Shown: positions 1 to 5,814 of the stretch, piece by piece
How the letters are laid out: every line of letters starts with the position of its first letter
Numbering within the stretch: the first letter of the stretch is position 1
Source: Candidatus Stahliibacteriota bacterium
Lineage (GTDB): Bacteria; Hydrothermota; Tepidihabitantia; SM23-42
Reading direction: 5' to 3'
Length of the DNA stretch: 6,574 nt
Assembly (NCBI GenBank): GCA_030613445.1
Contig: JAUWLY010000163.1
Location: 1-6,574, forward strand
Position numbers and translations under genes: made by a program
Notes under the pieces: generated by a model
Told to the model about the DNA's origin: nothing
The model's database searches: none
What the model saw: only the letters and a program-made list of their open reading frames with translations

Positions 1-4
1 TCAT
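1..4 (-). CDS. First codon of a divergent gene running off the window (product unknown)
   Basis: On the reverse strand an ATG lies at positions 4 to 2 and the reading frame leaves the window at once, so nothing can be said about the product. The start is inferred from a strong Shine-Dalgarno, AAAAGGAGG (reverse strand, positions 22 to 14), nine bases before this ATG. If real, this gene is divergent from the large regulator that starts at 222 and shares its control region. Divergent genes next to a regulator are often its targets, but here that is only an inference. Confidence 0.5.
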
Positions 5-13
5 CTGCGATAT

Positions 14-22
14 CCTCCTTTT
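14..22 (-). promoter_or_regulatory. Ribosome binding site of the divergent gene
   Basis: Reads AAAAGGAGG on the reverse strand, nine bases upstream of the ATG at 4..2. It is almost fully complementary to the 3' tail of bacterial 16S rRNA and as strong as the sites before the genes at 4355 and 5974. It is the only evidence that a reverse-strand gene begins at the window edge. Confidence 0.5.
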
Positions 23-66
23 CAAAAGAGATTACCGCAAAAACCACTTCTCCGCAACTGTTAAAA

Positions 67-115
67 ATTAACATTTCCGCTTAGTAATAACTATTAACAT
101 TTCTGCTTGGTAATA
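67..115. repeat. Two 23-bp direct repeats upstream of the regulator promoter (candidate operator)
   Basis: Copy 1 (67-89) and copy 2 (93-115) match at 21 of 23 positions; they differ only at 78/104 and 83/109 and have a 26-bp period. Both begin ATTAACATTT and share a central GCTT. A much weaker third copy can be aligned at about 121-143 (13 of 23) and would overlap the -35 box of the regulator promoter. The pair sits between the divergent gene and the regulator, where an activator or autoregulator would bind. Binding by the adjacent SARP-type protein is inferred from position and from the general preference of SARPs for direct repeats; the 26-bp period is not the classical 11 or 22 bp. Confidence 0.6.
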
Positions 116-134
116 TCAAATATCACCGTTGCGC

Positions 135-163
135 TTGACAAAAGCAAAGATTCATGATATATT
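135..163 (+). promoter_or_regulatory. Sigma70-type promoter of the regulator gene
   Basis: The -35 box TTGACA (135-140) is followed by a 17-bp spacer and the -10 box TATATT (158-163). The -35 is a perfect consensus and the -10 matches at five of six positions. Transcription should start near 170, giving a leader of about 50 nt. The leader contains a 10-bp perfect palindrome, AATTGCAATT (192-201), and only a weak ribosome site (GTAGGG, 206-211) about ten bases before the ATG at 222. Confidence 0.75.
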
Positions 164-221
164 GACTTCTAATAAATGTTGCCCTTTTTTCAATTGCAAT
201 TAACAGTAGGGCTATAATTTT

Positions 222-3200
222 ATGAATAAAAATACTTCATTTGAAATATTGGATATGCATGAACCATTTGTCGGCAGACAAAAAGAGCTAAAATGGTTAG
301 ACCATCATTTAGAAAAGGTATTAAACTATAGCGGTCGTTTTGTCCTTATCCAGGGTGAGATTGGTGTAGGAAAAACAAGGCTTCTCAACCAGTTTGTTGA
401 TGAGGTTAGAACTACAGGTCTTCACATCTTAAATGGCAGAACAATAAGAGATGAGGCAAAACCTTTTTCTCCTTTTATCCAGATGATCGAGGACTATATA
501 TGCAGTATGGAAAATCGTCCCTCATGGGTGGCAAAATTCTTGGACCCGGAAATCGCTCCTTATTTTATTCATCTTATGCCTAAACTCAAGGATTACTATC
601 CATTAGACATGCCGCATTTGGAACAACCTATTGACAATCTGTCATTCCTCTATTCGTTCCAACGTTTTTTCGAAAATCTATCTAAATCCAAACCTCTTGT
701 TCTAATTCTGGACGACATCCAGTGGATGAGTAGAGAATCCATTGAACTACTAAAATACCTGGTCAGGCGGATAGTCAACCAATCCATTTTAATTGTTGCA
801 AGTACACGTTTGTACAAAGATAATTTGGTATTACAACAAACTATCGATGAGTTCAATACGGCGCGTCTGGTCTTCGATATCAACCTTGCAAACTTTTCCC
901 AAAATGAAACAGAAAACTTAGTAAATCAAAAGTTTAAAAACGACATTCCCAGTCATTTCGTGCACTGGCTTTTTACAATTACTAAAGGTAATCCCTTGTT
1001 CATTGAGGAAATAATCAAAACCCTTATCCGTCAAAATATTATCCGCCATGATGTTGACAAGAACGAATGGCTGGTTGAAGAGGATTATGAAAATTTTCCT
1101 ATATCCGCAACAGTTGAGAGTGTAATTAGTTATCGCCTGGGTAATCTCACTGCGCCTGAATTAAAACTTTTACAGGGTGCAGCAGTAATCGGTGAAAGAT
1201 TTAGCCTTAAAACACTTGGTAAACTGATTGGCTCAATGCCAAAAAAACAATTTTTGAGGTCATACAATATATTAATCGCTTCAGGGTTGATTAAAGATTT
1301 TAAAGATACAAAACAATTCTCCCATCCGTTAATTCATGAATTACTTTACCAGAAGATGGAGATAAATAAACGGCGCAAATTACATCGGAGACTTGCCAGT
1401 ATTCTGAAAGATATCAAAGCAAGCGATGAAGAGATTGCCTTTCATATGACAAAGGATCTAACTCCATCCGAAGAGACTGAAGCCCTCATCCTTTATCTTT
1501 TCAAAATCTCTCAGGGATTTCTTAATACGTATAGTTATCGTCTTGCCTGGCAATATTTGAAAATCGCAAAAGGCATGGCAGAAAGAATCCTGCCATTGGA
1601 CATACAGAGGATGAAAATAAAGGCTGAGTTCGATCATCTCGCCTTGATATTGGGCAGGGACATTGCGTCATTTCAGGATGCAAAACGGTTTGTCATGGAA
1701 TTGGAGAGAAACGATCTTAGGAAAGAAGCATCGATTCACTATCAAATGCTATTCTACCGTGCACTGATTACTCAAGATCTCGCAGCAGCAGGAGAATATT
1801 TGGATAAAGCGATATCGTTAGTGCAAAATGATGATGCCTTCTACTGGACATTGCGGGTTGAACACTGTCTCCTGCAGAGGCGACGTGGGTTATTGAAAGA
1901 ATCAGTTGAAGAGGCAAGAAAACTCGGCACCGAGATACCGCCCAGCAGGGCTCCTCAGGCATTCTACAAGGTGCACCATAATCTTGGTATGGTTTCGTAT
2001 CTGACCGGTGATCTTGAATCGGCTCATCACTATGTATCGCGTGCCTTGGAGACTGCCGTAGAATATCATCTTCTTTCCGATATCGGCGCAGCATATACGA
2101 ACTTAGGGCTTGTTGAAATGACGATGGGTAAACTCGATTCAGCCATGATAAGATTGAAGGATTCCATGGCAAAGACGGGATTGCTCCAGGACGAAAATTT
2201 GAGTGCAATAAATTTGAATTTCATTGGAGCATGCTTTCTATACATGGGTGAGTATGCGAGAGCCATTATATATTTCGACAGGGCGAGTGAAAAGGCTTCA
2301 ACATTGAATAACCCGAGAATTAGATTGGTTGCGCAGTTGGGCAAGGCACAAGTATTCATAGAATCAGGCGACATCGAGAAAGCGGAATCCATATTAAAGG
2401 ACATACCAGAAGATGAAATCGAGAAAGCATCTTACTGTGACTTGCAGCTTAAGAAAGGCTCGATTCATTTAATGAAAGGTGAGTTAGACCTTGCTGAGGA
2501 ATTCTTAGATAAAGCATTGAAATATGCCGAGAGAATGCATTTCGAAACGCGGTTTGCCAACGCTCTTGGCAAGAAGGCTCAGGTACTTCTGCAGAGACGA
2601 CAGCGGGGACAGGCATTGAAGTTTTTTGAGGAAGCAAGAAACAGACTTTTGTCAATGGGAGCAATGCCCATTCTCAGTGATATGCTGGTTGGCTTCGGCC
2701 TTATTATGGGTGATGCACAAGGAGAAGCTATATTCATACAAGGTCTGAGAGTGCTGTTCGACATGCATGCTCATGCAAGAATTTCCGGTCTGTGCAAGGC
2801 TATGGAATCTGTTGGGTTTGATAATGCTCTCGAGTATATTCGCGAGAGAATGCAGGATGTTAGTGTAAACAAAATTGATGTTTGTACCTTTGGCGGTCTA
2901 TCAGTTAGTATGCCCGGTGAATTGAATGTGGTTGCCAAAAAAGAATGGCAGTCCAGAAAGGCACAAGAACTAATGGGTTTAATTCTTGTGCTGTCTCATG
3001 CTGGCAGTGTGACCAGGGAAAAACTGACCTCATATCTCTGGCCAGAGACAACGAAGAAGAAATCACAGGCGAATTTCCGGGTTACACTGACTCATCTCAA
3101 CAAAGTTCTGGGGAATGATGTTATTCTCCAGAAAAGTACCTTTATCACACTCAACCAAGATATTATACAGGTAGATCTATGGGCATTTGATAGGTTTGTC

Positions 3201-3617
3201 AAAGAGTGGCAAGACCTCAAGCAATGCGGAAAACTTCACCCTGCAGAAGATAGGGCGCGTAAGGCTATCGCTTTGTATAAAGGTGACGTCCTACCCGAGT
3301 TCTATTGCCAACCTATAGTTGAAAAACAACGTGAGTCGAAGAACAGGTTGCAGGATTTACTGTACTGGTTGGCAGCCAGGTGTATGGAAAGGGTTGAATG
3401 GCAGGAAGCCGTCAATTTTGCGCGGAGACTCTTGACCATGGATTTGAATGATGAACGGGCATGCAGGATTATCATGAACGGTTTGTATAACCAGGGCGAT
3501 CGGATAGGAGCAATAAGGCAATTTGAACGTTTGAAAAATGGACTCCAAGATGAATTGGACGTCGAACCGAGTCCTGAAACGACTAAACTGTATAAAAGAA
3601 TCACCGGCGCAGGGTAA
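222..3617 (+). CDS. SARP-type transcriptional regulator: AAA/STAND ATPase, TPR region, winged helix and BTAD
   Basis: A cytoplasmic DNA-binding regulator of 1131 residues, predicted to couple ATP binding and partner or ligand sensing to transcription. The N-terminal ATPase (about 15-270, AAA_16 type) shows Walker A GEIGVGKT (45-52), Walker B LVLILDD (159-165), a sensor-like STR (194-196) and the GNPLFIEE motif (256-263) typical of MalT/LAL-like STAND proteins. A linker winged-helix region follows, with FSHPLIHELLY near 366-376. Tetratricopeptide-like helices cover about 420-860, clearest at about 575-720. The C-terminus carries an OmpR-like winged helix (about 885-980), then a bacterial transcriptional activator domain (about 984-1131) with the family landmarks GDVLPEF, the LDVEPSPET segment and a terminal LYKRI. 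In most SARPs of AfsR type the DNA-binding module is N-terminal; here it is C-terminal, as the LuxR HTH is in MalT. The ATG at 222 is the first in frame and sits close before the ATPase, but its ribosome site is weak. Family assignment is firm; ligand and targets are unknown. Confidence 0.93.
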   Translation: MNKNTSFEILDMHEPFVGRQKELKWLDHHLEKVLNYSGRFVLIQGEIGVGKTRLLNQFVDEVRTTGLHILNGRTIRDEAKPFSPFIQMIEDYICSMENRPSWVAKFLDPEIAPYFIHLMPKLKDYYPLDMPHLEQPIDNLSFLYSFQRFFENLSKSKPLVLILDDIQWMSRESIELLKYLVRRIVNQSILIVASTRLYKDNLVLQQTIDEFNTARLVFDINLANFSQNETENLVNQKFKNDIPSHFVHWLFTITKGNPLFIEEIIKTLIRQNIIRHDVDKNEWLVEEDYENFPISATVESVISYRLGNLTAPELKLLQGAAVIGERFSLKTLGKLIGSMPKKQFLRSYNILIASGLIKDFKDTKQFSHPLIHELLYQKMEINKRRKLHRRLASILKDIKASDEEIAFHMTKDLTPSEETEALILYLFKISQGFLNTYSYRLAWQYLKIAKGMAERILPLDIQRMKIKAEFDHLALILGRDIASFQDAKRFVMELERNDLRKEASIHYQMLFYRALITQDLAAAGEYLDKAISLVQNDDAFYWTLRVEHCLLQRRRGLLKESVEEARKLGTEIPPSRAPQAFYKVHHNLGMVSYLTGDLESAHHYVSRALETAVEYHLLSDIGAAYTNLGLVEMTMGKLDSAMIRLKDSMAKTGLLQDENLSAINLNFIGACFLYMGEYARAIIYFDRASEKASTLNNPRIRLVAQLGKAQVFIESGDIEKAESILKDIPEDEIEKASYCDLQLKKGSIHLMKGELDLAEEFLDKALKYAERMHFETRFANALGKKAQVLLQRRQRGQALKFFEEARNRLLSMGAMPILSDMLVGFGLIMGDAQGEAIFIQGLRVLFDMHAHARISGLCKAMESVGFDNALEYIRERMQDVSVNKIDVCTFGGLSVSMPGELNVVAKKEWQSRKAQELMGLILVLSHAGSVTREKLTSYLWPETTKKKSQANFRVTLTHLNKVLGNDVILQKSTFITLNQDIIQVDLWAFDRFVKEWQDLKQCGKLHPAEDRARKAIALYKGDVLPEFYCQPIVEKQRESKNRLQDLLYWLAARCMERVEWQEAVNFARRLLTMDLNDERACRIIMNGLYNQGDRIGAIRQFERLKNGLQDELDVEPSPETTKLYKRITGAG

Positions 3618-3669
3618 CTGCACATAAGAGAGCTCTGAAAGACTATTTTCGAGCTTTCTCAATTATTCA

Positions 3670-3770
3670 CCCCGTGAAATATGAACATAGAATATGGCTT
3701 TACTGTATTGAATGTAAATATCCCATATTTTGTTCCTATTTTAATAACAGTTTTCTTTTATTTCACGGGG
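3670..3770. repeat. 101-bp palindromic element with 12-bp perfect terminal inverted repeats
   Basis: The left arm CCCCGTGAAATA (3670-3681) is the exact reverse complement of the right arm TATTTCACGGGG (3759-3770). Inside, a second stem is nested: GAACA (3683-3687) with TGTTC (3731-3735), then AATATGG (3691-3697) with CCATATT (3723-3729). The whole segment could fold into one long hairpin when transcribed, or it could be a short non-autonomous repeat of MITE or REP type. No flanking target duplication is obvious. There is no T-run after the right arm, so it does not look like an ordinary terminator. Whether it is dispersed in the genome cannot be judged from this window. Confidence 0.6.
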
Positions 3771-3889
3771 CAGGGAGATTACTAATAGATTACAGAGATT
3801 TTCTATTTTTTCAGAAATCTCCATAACTTCAATATCTATTCCTCTCATTTACCCCCGTACTTTCCTCCCTCTCAGAGTCTGTCGAAAAA

Positions 3890-3911
3890 CTCCTCCCCCT
3901 TGATGGAGGAG
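3890..3911. repeat. CTCC-rich hairpin, probable dispersed intergenic repeat
   Basis: CTCCTCC (3890-3896) pairs with GGAGGAG (3905-3911) across an eight-base loop. It is followed by a G-rich tract (AAAGGTGGGGGTG, 3916-3928) and a short T-run (3928-3932). Similar arrangements, a C-rich arm, a TTGATG-like loop, a G-rich arm and a trailing GGTGGGGGTG, are familiar as dispersed intergenic repeats in uncultured bacterial genomes; that resemblance is recalled, not searched. On the + strand the hairpin plus T-run might also weakly terminate read-through from the regulator gene. Confidence 0.4.
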
Positions 3912-3950
3912 GATAAAGGTGGGGGTGTTTTTACGTCTTTTCCATACTTT

Positions 3951-3982
3951 TTTAACGTTTTTTTAACGCTTGCCATTATAAT
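3951..3982 (+). promoter_or_regulatory. Promoter of the zinc-ribbon gene with a SARP-like heptamer operator
   Basis: A consensus -10 box TATAAT lies at 3977-3982, and there is no good -35 box. Instead two identical heptamers TTTAACG occur at 3951-3957 and 3962-3968, four bases apart (11-bp period), and the second ends exactly eight bases before the -10. Known SARP operators consist of heptameric direct repeats with 11- or 22-bp period, the last repeat lying 8 bp from the -10, so the activator replaces -35 recognition. The T-run before each heptamer extends the identity to TTTTTTAACG. The neighbouring gene encodes a SARP-type protein. The geometry is directly visible; that this protein binds here is inference. 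Confidence 0.55.
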
Positions 3983-3988
3983 TGTGTG

Positions 3989-4243
3989 ATGCAGAATACA
4001 AATAAGAAAATCTGTCCTCAATGTAACTATTTAGGTAAAGAAACAGACAATTCCTGCCCGTATTGTGGAATAGGTTTAATCTCAGTATGCCCGAACTGTA
4101 GAGCACCAATACGGGTTGCTTTTGCTGAATACTGTTATTCATGCGGTGTACGTTTTAAGGATGTGGCAGATAAGAAAGCATTGAGGAGAAAGGAGGTGAT
4201 GAAAAAAGACAAAGAGACAAGGAGACCTGGTGACAAATCATGA
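3989..4243 (+). CDS. Small double zinc-ribbon protein, probably translated from a leaderless mRNA
   Basis: An 84-residue soluble protein with two four-cysteine zinc knuckles of DZR type: C9/C12 with C23/C26, and C34/C37 with C49/C52, as CPQC, CPYC, CPNC and CYSC. Each set should bind one Zn2+. Such ribbons usually mediate protein or nucleic-acid contacts; the partner is unknown. After residue 56 the chain becomes a charged, probably disordered tail rich in K, R, E and D. I chose the ATG at 3989 because the TATAAT at 3977-3982 predicts transcription from about 3988-3990 and no Shine-Dalgarno precedes it. The adjacent in-frame GTG at 3986 is the only close alternative. The C-terminal KETRRPGDKS resembles translated low-complexity repeat DNA, so the original stop may have lain earlier. 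The gene stands between the regulator and the exported proteins and is the best candidate target of the regulator. Confidence 0.8.
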   Translation: MQNTNKKICPQCNYLGKETDNSCPYCGIGLISVCPNCRAPIRVAFAEYCYSCGVRFKDVADKKALRRKEVMKKDKETRRPGDKS

Positions 4244-4245
4244 TA

Positions 4246-4299
4246 TCGTATTCGTGAATCGTAGTTCGTGCTCGTATAATGAGTTTAACGATATTAACG
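4246..4299 (+). promoter_or_regulatory. Control region of the propeller gene: TCGT repeats, TATAAT and paired TTAACG motifs
   Basis: Five TCGT cores occur at 4246, 4252, 4259, 4266 and 4272, at 6-7 bp spacing, as a degenerate heptamer repeat of ATTCGTG type. The last one runs into a TATAAT at 4275-4280. No recognisable -35 box is present. Immediately downstream TTTAACG (4284-4290) and ATTAACG (4293-4299) repeat the core of the zinc-ribbon promoter, here with a 9-bp period; a weak -10-like GATATT follows at 4309-4314. If TATAAT is used, the mRNA starts near 4287, leaving a leader of about 68 nt. Which of the two -10 candidates is real is not decidable by eye. Confidence 0.4.
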
Positions 4300-4342
4300 A
4301 ATATGGAAGATATTGGGTCACATGAAAAAGAGTAGGCAAAAC

Positions 4343-4350
4343 AAGGAGGT
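4343..4350 (+). promoter_or_regulatory. Ribosome binding site that fixes the propeller gene start at 4355
   Basis: AAGGAGGT (4343-4350) lies four bases before the ATG at 4355. The earlier in-frame starts (TTG at 4313, ATG at 4322) have no comparable site, and using them would put 11-14 polar residues before the signal peptide. Confidence 0.85.
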
Positions 4351-4354
4351 TAAC

Positions 4355-5788
4355 ATGAAGAAGTGTTTGATGATATTATTATTGGTAGCATTTGTTGTTC
4401 CAAGTACAGTGCTTGCCGAAGACCCACCTACAGAAGTATGGGTCAAGACCATTGGCCTGGGCGGTGATGAGTGGGGAGAGGATATTGCTGTAGACGCATC
4501 AGGGTCTGTTTATGTGACCGGCAATTCCTTTGATGGAGCAGGTTATAACTGGCTTATTGTCAAATACGATGCGGACGGCAATTTGATATGGTGGCAACCC
4601 TATGACACAGGAAATGGTGATGATATAGCATGTGCAGTTGATGTGGATAACGCAGGCAATGTCTATGTAGTCGGTTATACTCCGGACAATACGATTCATG
4701 ACTGGCGCTATATCAAGTACGATACAGACGGTTATCTTCTATGGGATAAGACCCGTGATTGGGGGCCAGATGTGGATCAGGGTTGCCATGATGTTGTGGT
4801 GGACACAGCAGGAGGATATCTCTATATGACCGGGGATTATATAGGTTCATCTGGCACATGGGATTATCTTACTGTCAAATGCGATCTGGACGGCAATTAT
4901 GTCAGTGAGAATGGCTGGTCAGGTGGTACAGGTGTGGATAACAATGGATGGTGTATAACCAGGGATAATGCTGGGAATATCTATGTTTCAGGTTGTGTCT
5001 GGAACTTGACTAGAGACTGGGGCACGGTTAAGTACGATTCAAATTTGAGCCTCATCTGGAATAAAACCTACGATTCAGGAGTAGAGGAAAATATCCCGGC
5101 GGGTGCAATTGCCGTGGATTACACGGGTTGTGTTTATCTCGCTGGTTGGGTGGAGAATGCAAGCGATGATTGGCAGATCGTTAAATATGCTGCGGATGGT
5201 ACGTTTCTTTGGAATAAGACCATTGATACAGGTAACGATGAAGCTGCCTGGGGTGTTGCGGTGGACGACGCAGGTTACATCTATGTAAACGGTGATTATT
5301 ATGAAGGTGGTACGGAATACTGGAATTATCGAACCATAAAATGTGATTGGGATGGCAATACTCAGTGGAGCGTAACTTATAATTATGTCGGCGATGATGG
5401 AGGTCGTGGTGTTGCAATTGATGATGCAGGATTCGTATATGTAGTGGGCCATTCTTATAGAACGGTTGATAAGGACTTTCTGACAATAAAGTATGAACAG
5501 CAGACAGGAATTGCAGAGCATTCATCAGGTTATAATTCTCCCCTTCTTAATCTTGGAGTGGTTAATAACCCTACGTCTGCTCCGGCACTCTGTTATACGC
5601 TTCCTGTAGGTATGCAGGGCAGTTTGAGTTTCTACTCTGCCGACGGGAGAAGAATCGAGGAATTCTCACTTAACTCATCTCAGTCTACCTTTACCTGGAA
5701 TGCGAGCAAGTTGCCATGCGGTGTGTATTTTGCGCGATTAGGGTTGGGTAATCAGTCAATATCTGCGAAAATCTGTTTGACAAAATAG
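4355..5788 (+). CDS. Secreted seven-bladed SBBP beta-propeller with T9SS-type C-terminal sorting domain
   Basis: A 477-residue exported protein. Residues 1-21 form a Sec signal peptide (KK, then a leucine/valine core, predicted cleavage after VLA). Seven SBBP-type repeats of about 50 residues follow, starting near 35, 86, 137, 191, 242, 293 and 345, each built around AVDxxGxxYVxG, then DWxxxKYDxDGxxxW. The first EVWVKTI strand (27-33) supplies the strand missing from the last blade, so the ring can close. Residues about 398-477 match a Por/type IX secretion sorting domain: an NP turn, a YTLP strand, the LSFYSADGRRI segment, then a GVYFARL strand and a final lysine-rich end. Such domains direct export through T9SS and attachment to the outer surface, so the protein is probably secreted or cell-surface bound; ligand or enzymatic role is unknown. 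Blade 3 is irregular at its last strand (YVSENGW). It lies 111 bp after the zinc-ribbon gene with its own possible promoter. The chosen start is set by the ribosome site and signal peptide. Confidence 0.9.
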   Translation: MKKCLMILLLVAFVVPSTVLAEDPPTEVWVKTIGLGGDEWGEDIAVDASGSVYVTGNSFDGAGYNWLIVKYDADGNLIWWQPYDTGNGDDIACAVDVDNAGNVYVVGYTPDNTIHDWRYIKYDTDGYLLWDKTRDWGPDVDQGCHDVVVDTAGGYLYMTGDYIGSSGTWDYLTVKCDLDGNYVSENGWSGGTGVDNNGWCITRDNAGNIYVSGCVWNLTRDWGTVKYDSNLSLIWNKTYDSGVEENIPAGAIAVDYTGCVYLAGWVENASDDWQIVKYAADGTFLWNKTIDTGNDEAAWGVAVDDAGYIYVNGDYYEGGTEYWNYRTIKCDWDGNTQWSVTYNYVGDDGGRGVAIDDAGFVYVVGHSYRTVDKDFLTIKYEQQTGIAEHSSGYNSPLLNLGVVNNPTSAPALCYTLPVGMQGSLSFYSADGRRIEEFSLNSSQSTFTWNASKLPCGVYFARLGLGNQSISAKICLTK

Positions 5789-5814
5789 GATATCGGATGT
5801 GATGGACTGATTGA

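Larger units (their letters stand above)
3618..3988. other. Gene-free spacer between the regulator and the zinc-ribbon gene
   Basis: No credible reading frame is seen on either strand. Directly after the stop codon there is an imperfect hairpin (GAGAGCTC at 3628-3635 against GAGCTTTCTC at 3651-3660) without a following T-run, so it is a poor terminator candidate. Next come the palindrome-bounded element at 3670-3770, a looser inverted repeat (GGAGATT at 3774-3780 with AATCTCC at 3816-3822, enclosing a second stem AGATTTTCT/AGAAATCT), the CTCC-rich hairpin repeat at 3890-3911, and the promoter of the next gene at 3951-3982. The mix of palindromic pieces suggests a landing place for small non-coding repeats. 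Confidence 0.7.

Noticed and set aside
67..141. Direct repeats as a short CRISPR array
   Set aside because: Copies are separated by only three bases, so there are no spacers, and the third copy is badly degenerate.
213..218. TATAAT just before the regulator start codon
   Set aside because: It ends three bases before the ATG, so transcription would begin inside the gene; the TTGACA/TATATT pair at 135-163 is far better.
1768..2208. A 146-codon open frame on the reverse strand inside the regulator gene
   Set aside because: It lies fully opposite well-supported TPR coding sequence, has no ribosome site that I can see and no recognisable domain.
3628..3660. Hairpin after the regulator stop codon as a terminator
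   Set aside because: The stem has a two-base bulge and no T-run follows; support is too weak for its own feature.
4240..4257. ATG overlapping the zinc-ribbon stop codon (ATGA) as the start of a coupled gene
   Set aside because: The frame ends after five codons at the TGA at 4255-4257.
4313..4354. Upstream in-frame starts (TTG 4313, ATG 4322) for the propeller gene
   Set aside because: No good ribosome site precedes them and they would place polar residues ahead of a complete signal peptide; the AAGGAGGT before 4355 decides.
5075..5525. Two long reverse-strand open frames (148 and 114 codons) opposite the propeller gene
   Set aside because: They mirror the repeated codon pattern of the SBBP blades; low-complexity composition and no start signals mark them as shadows.
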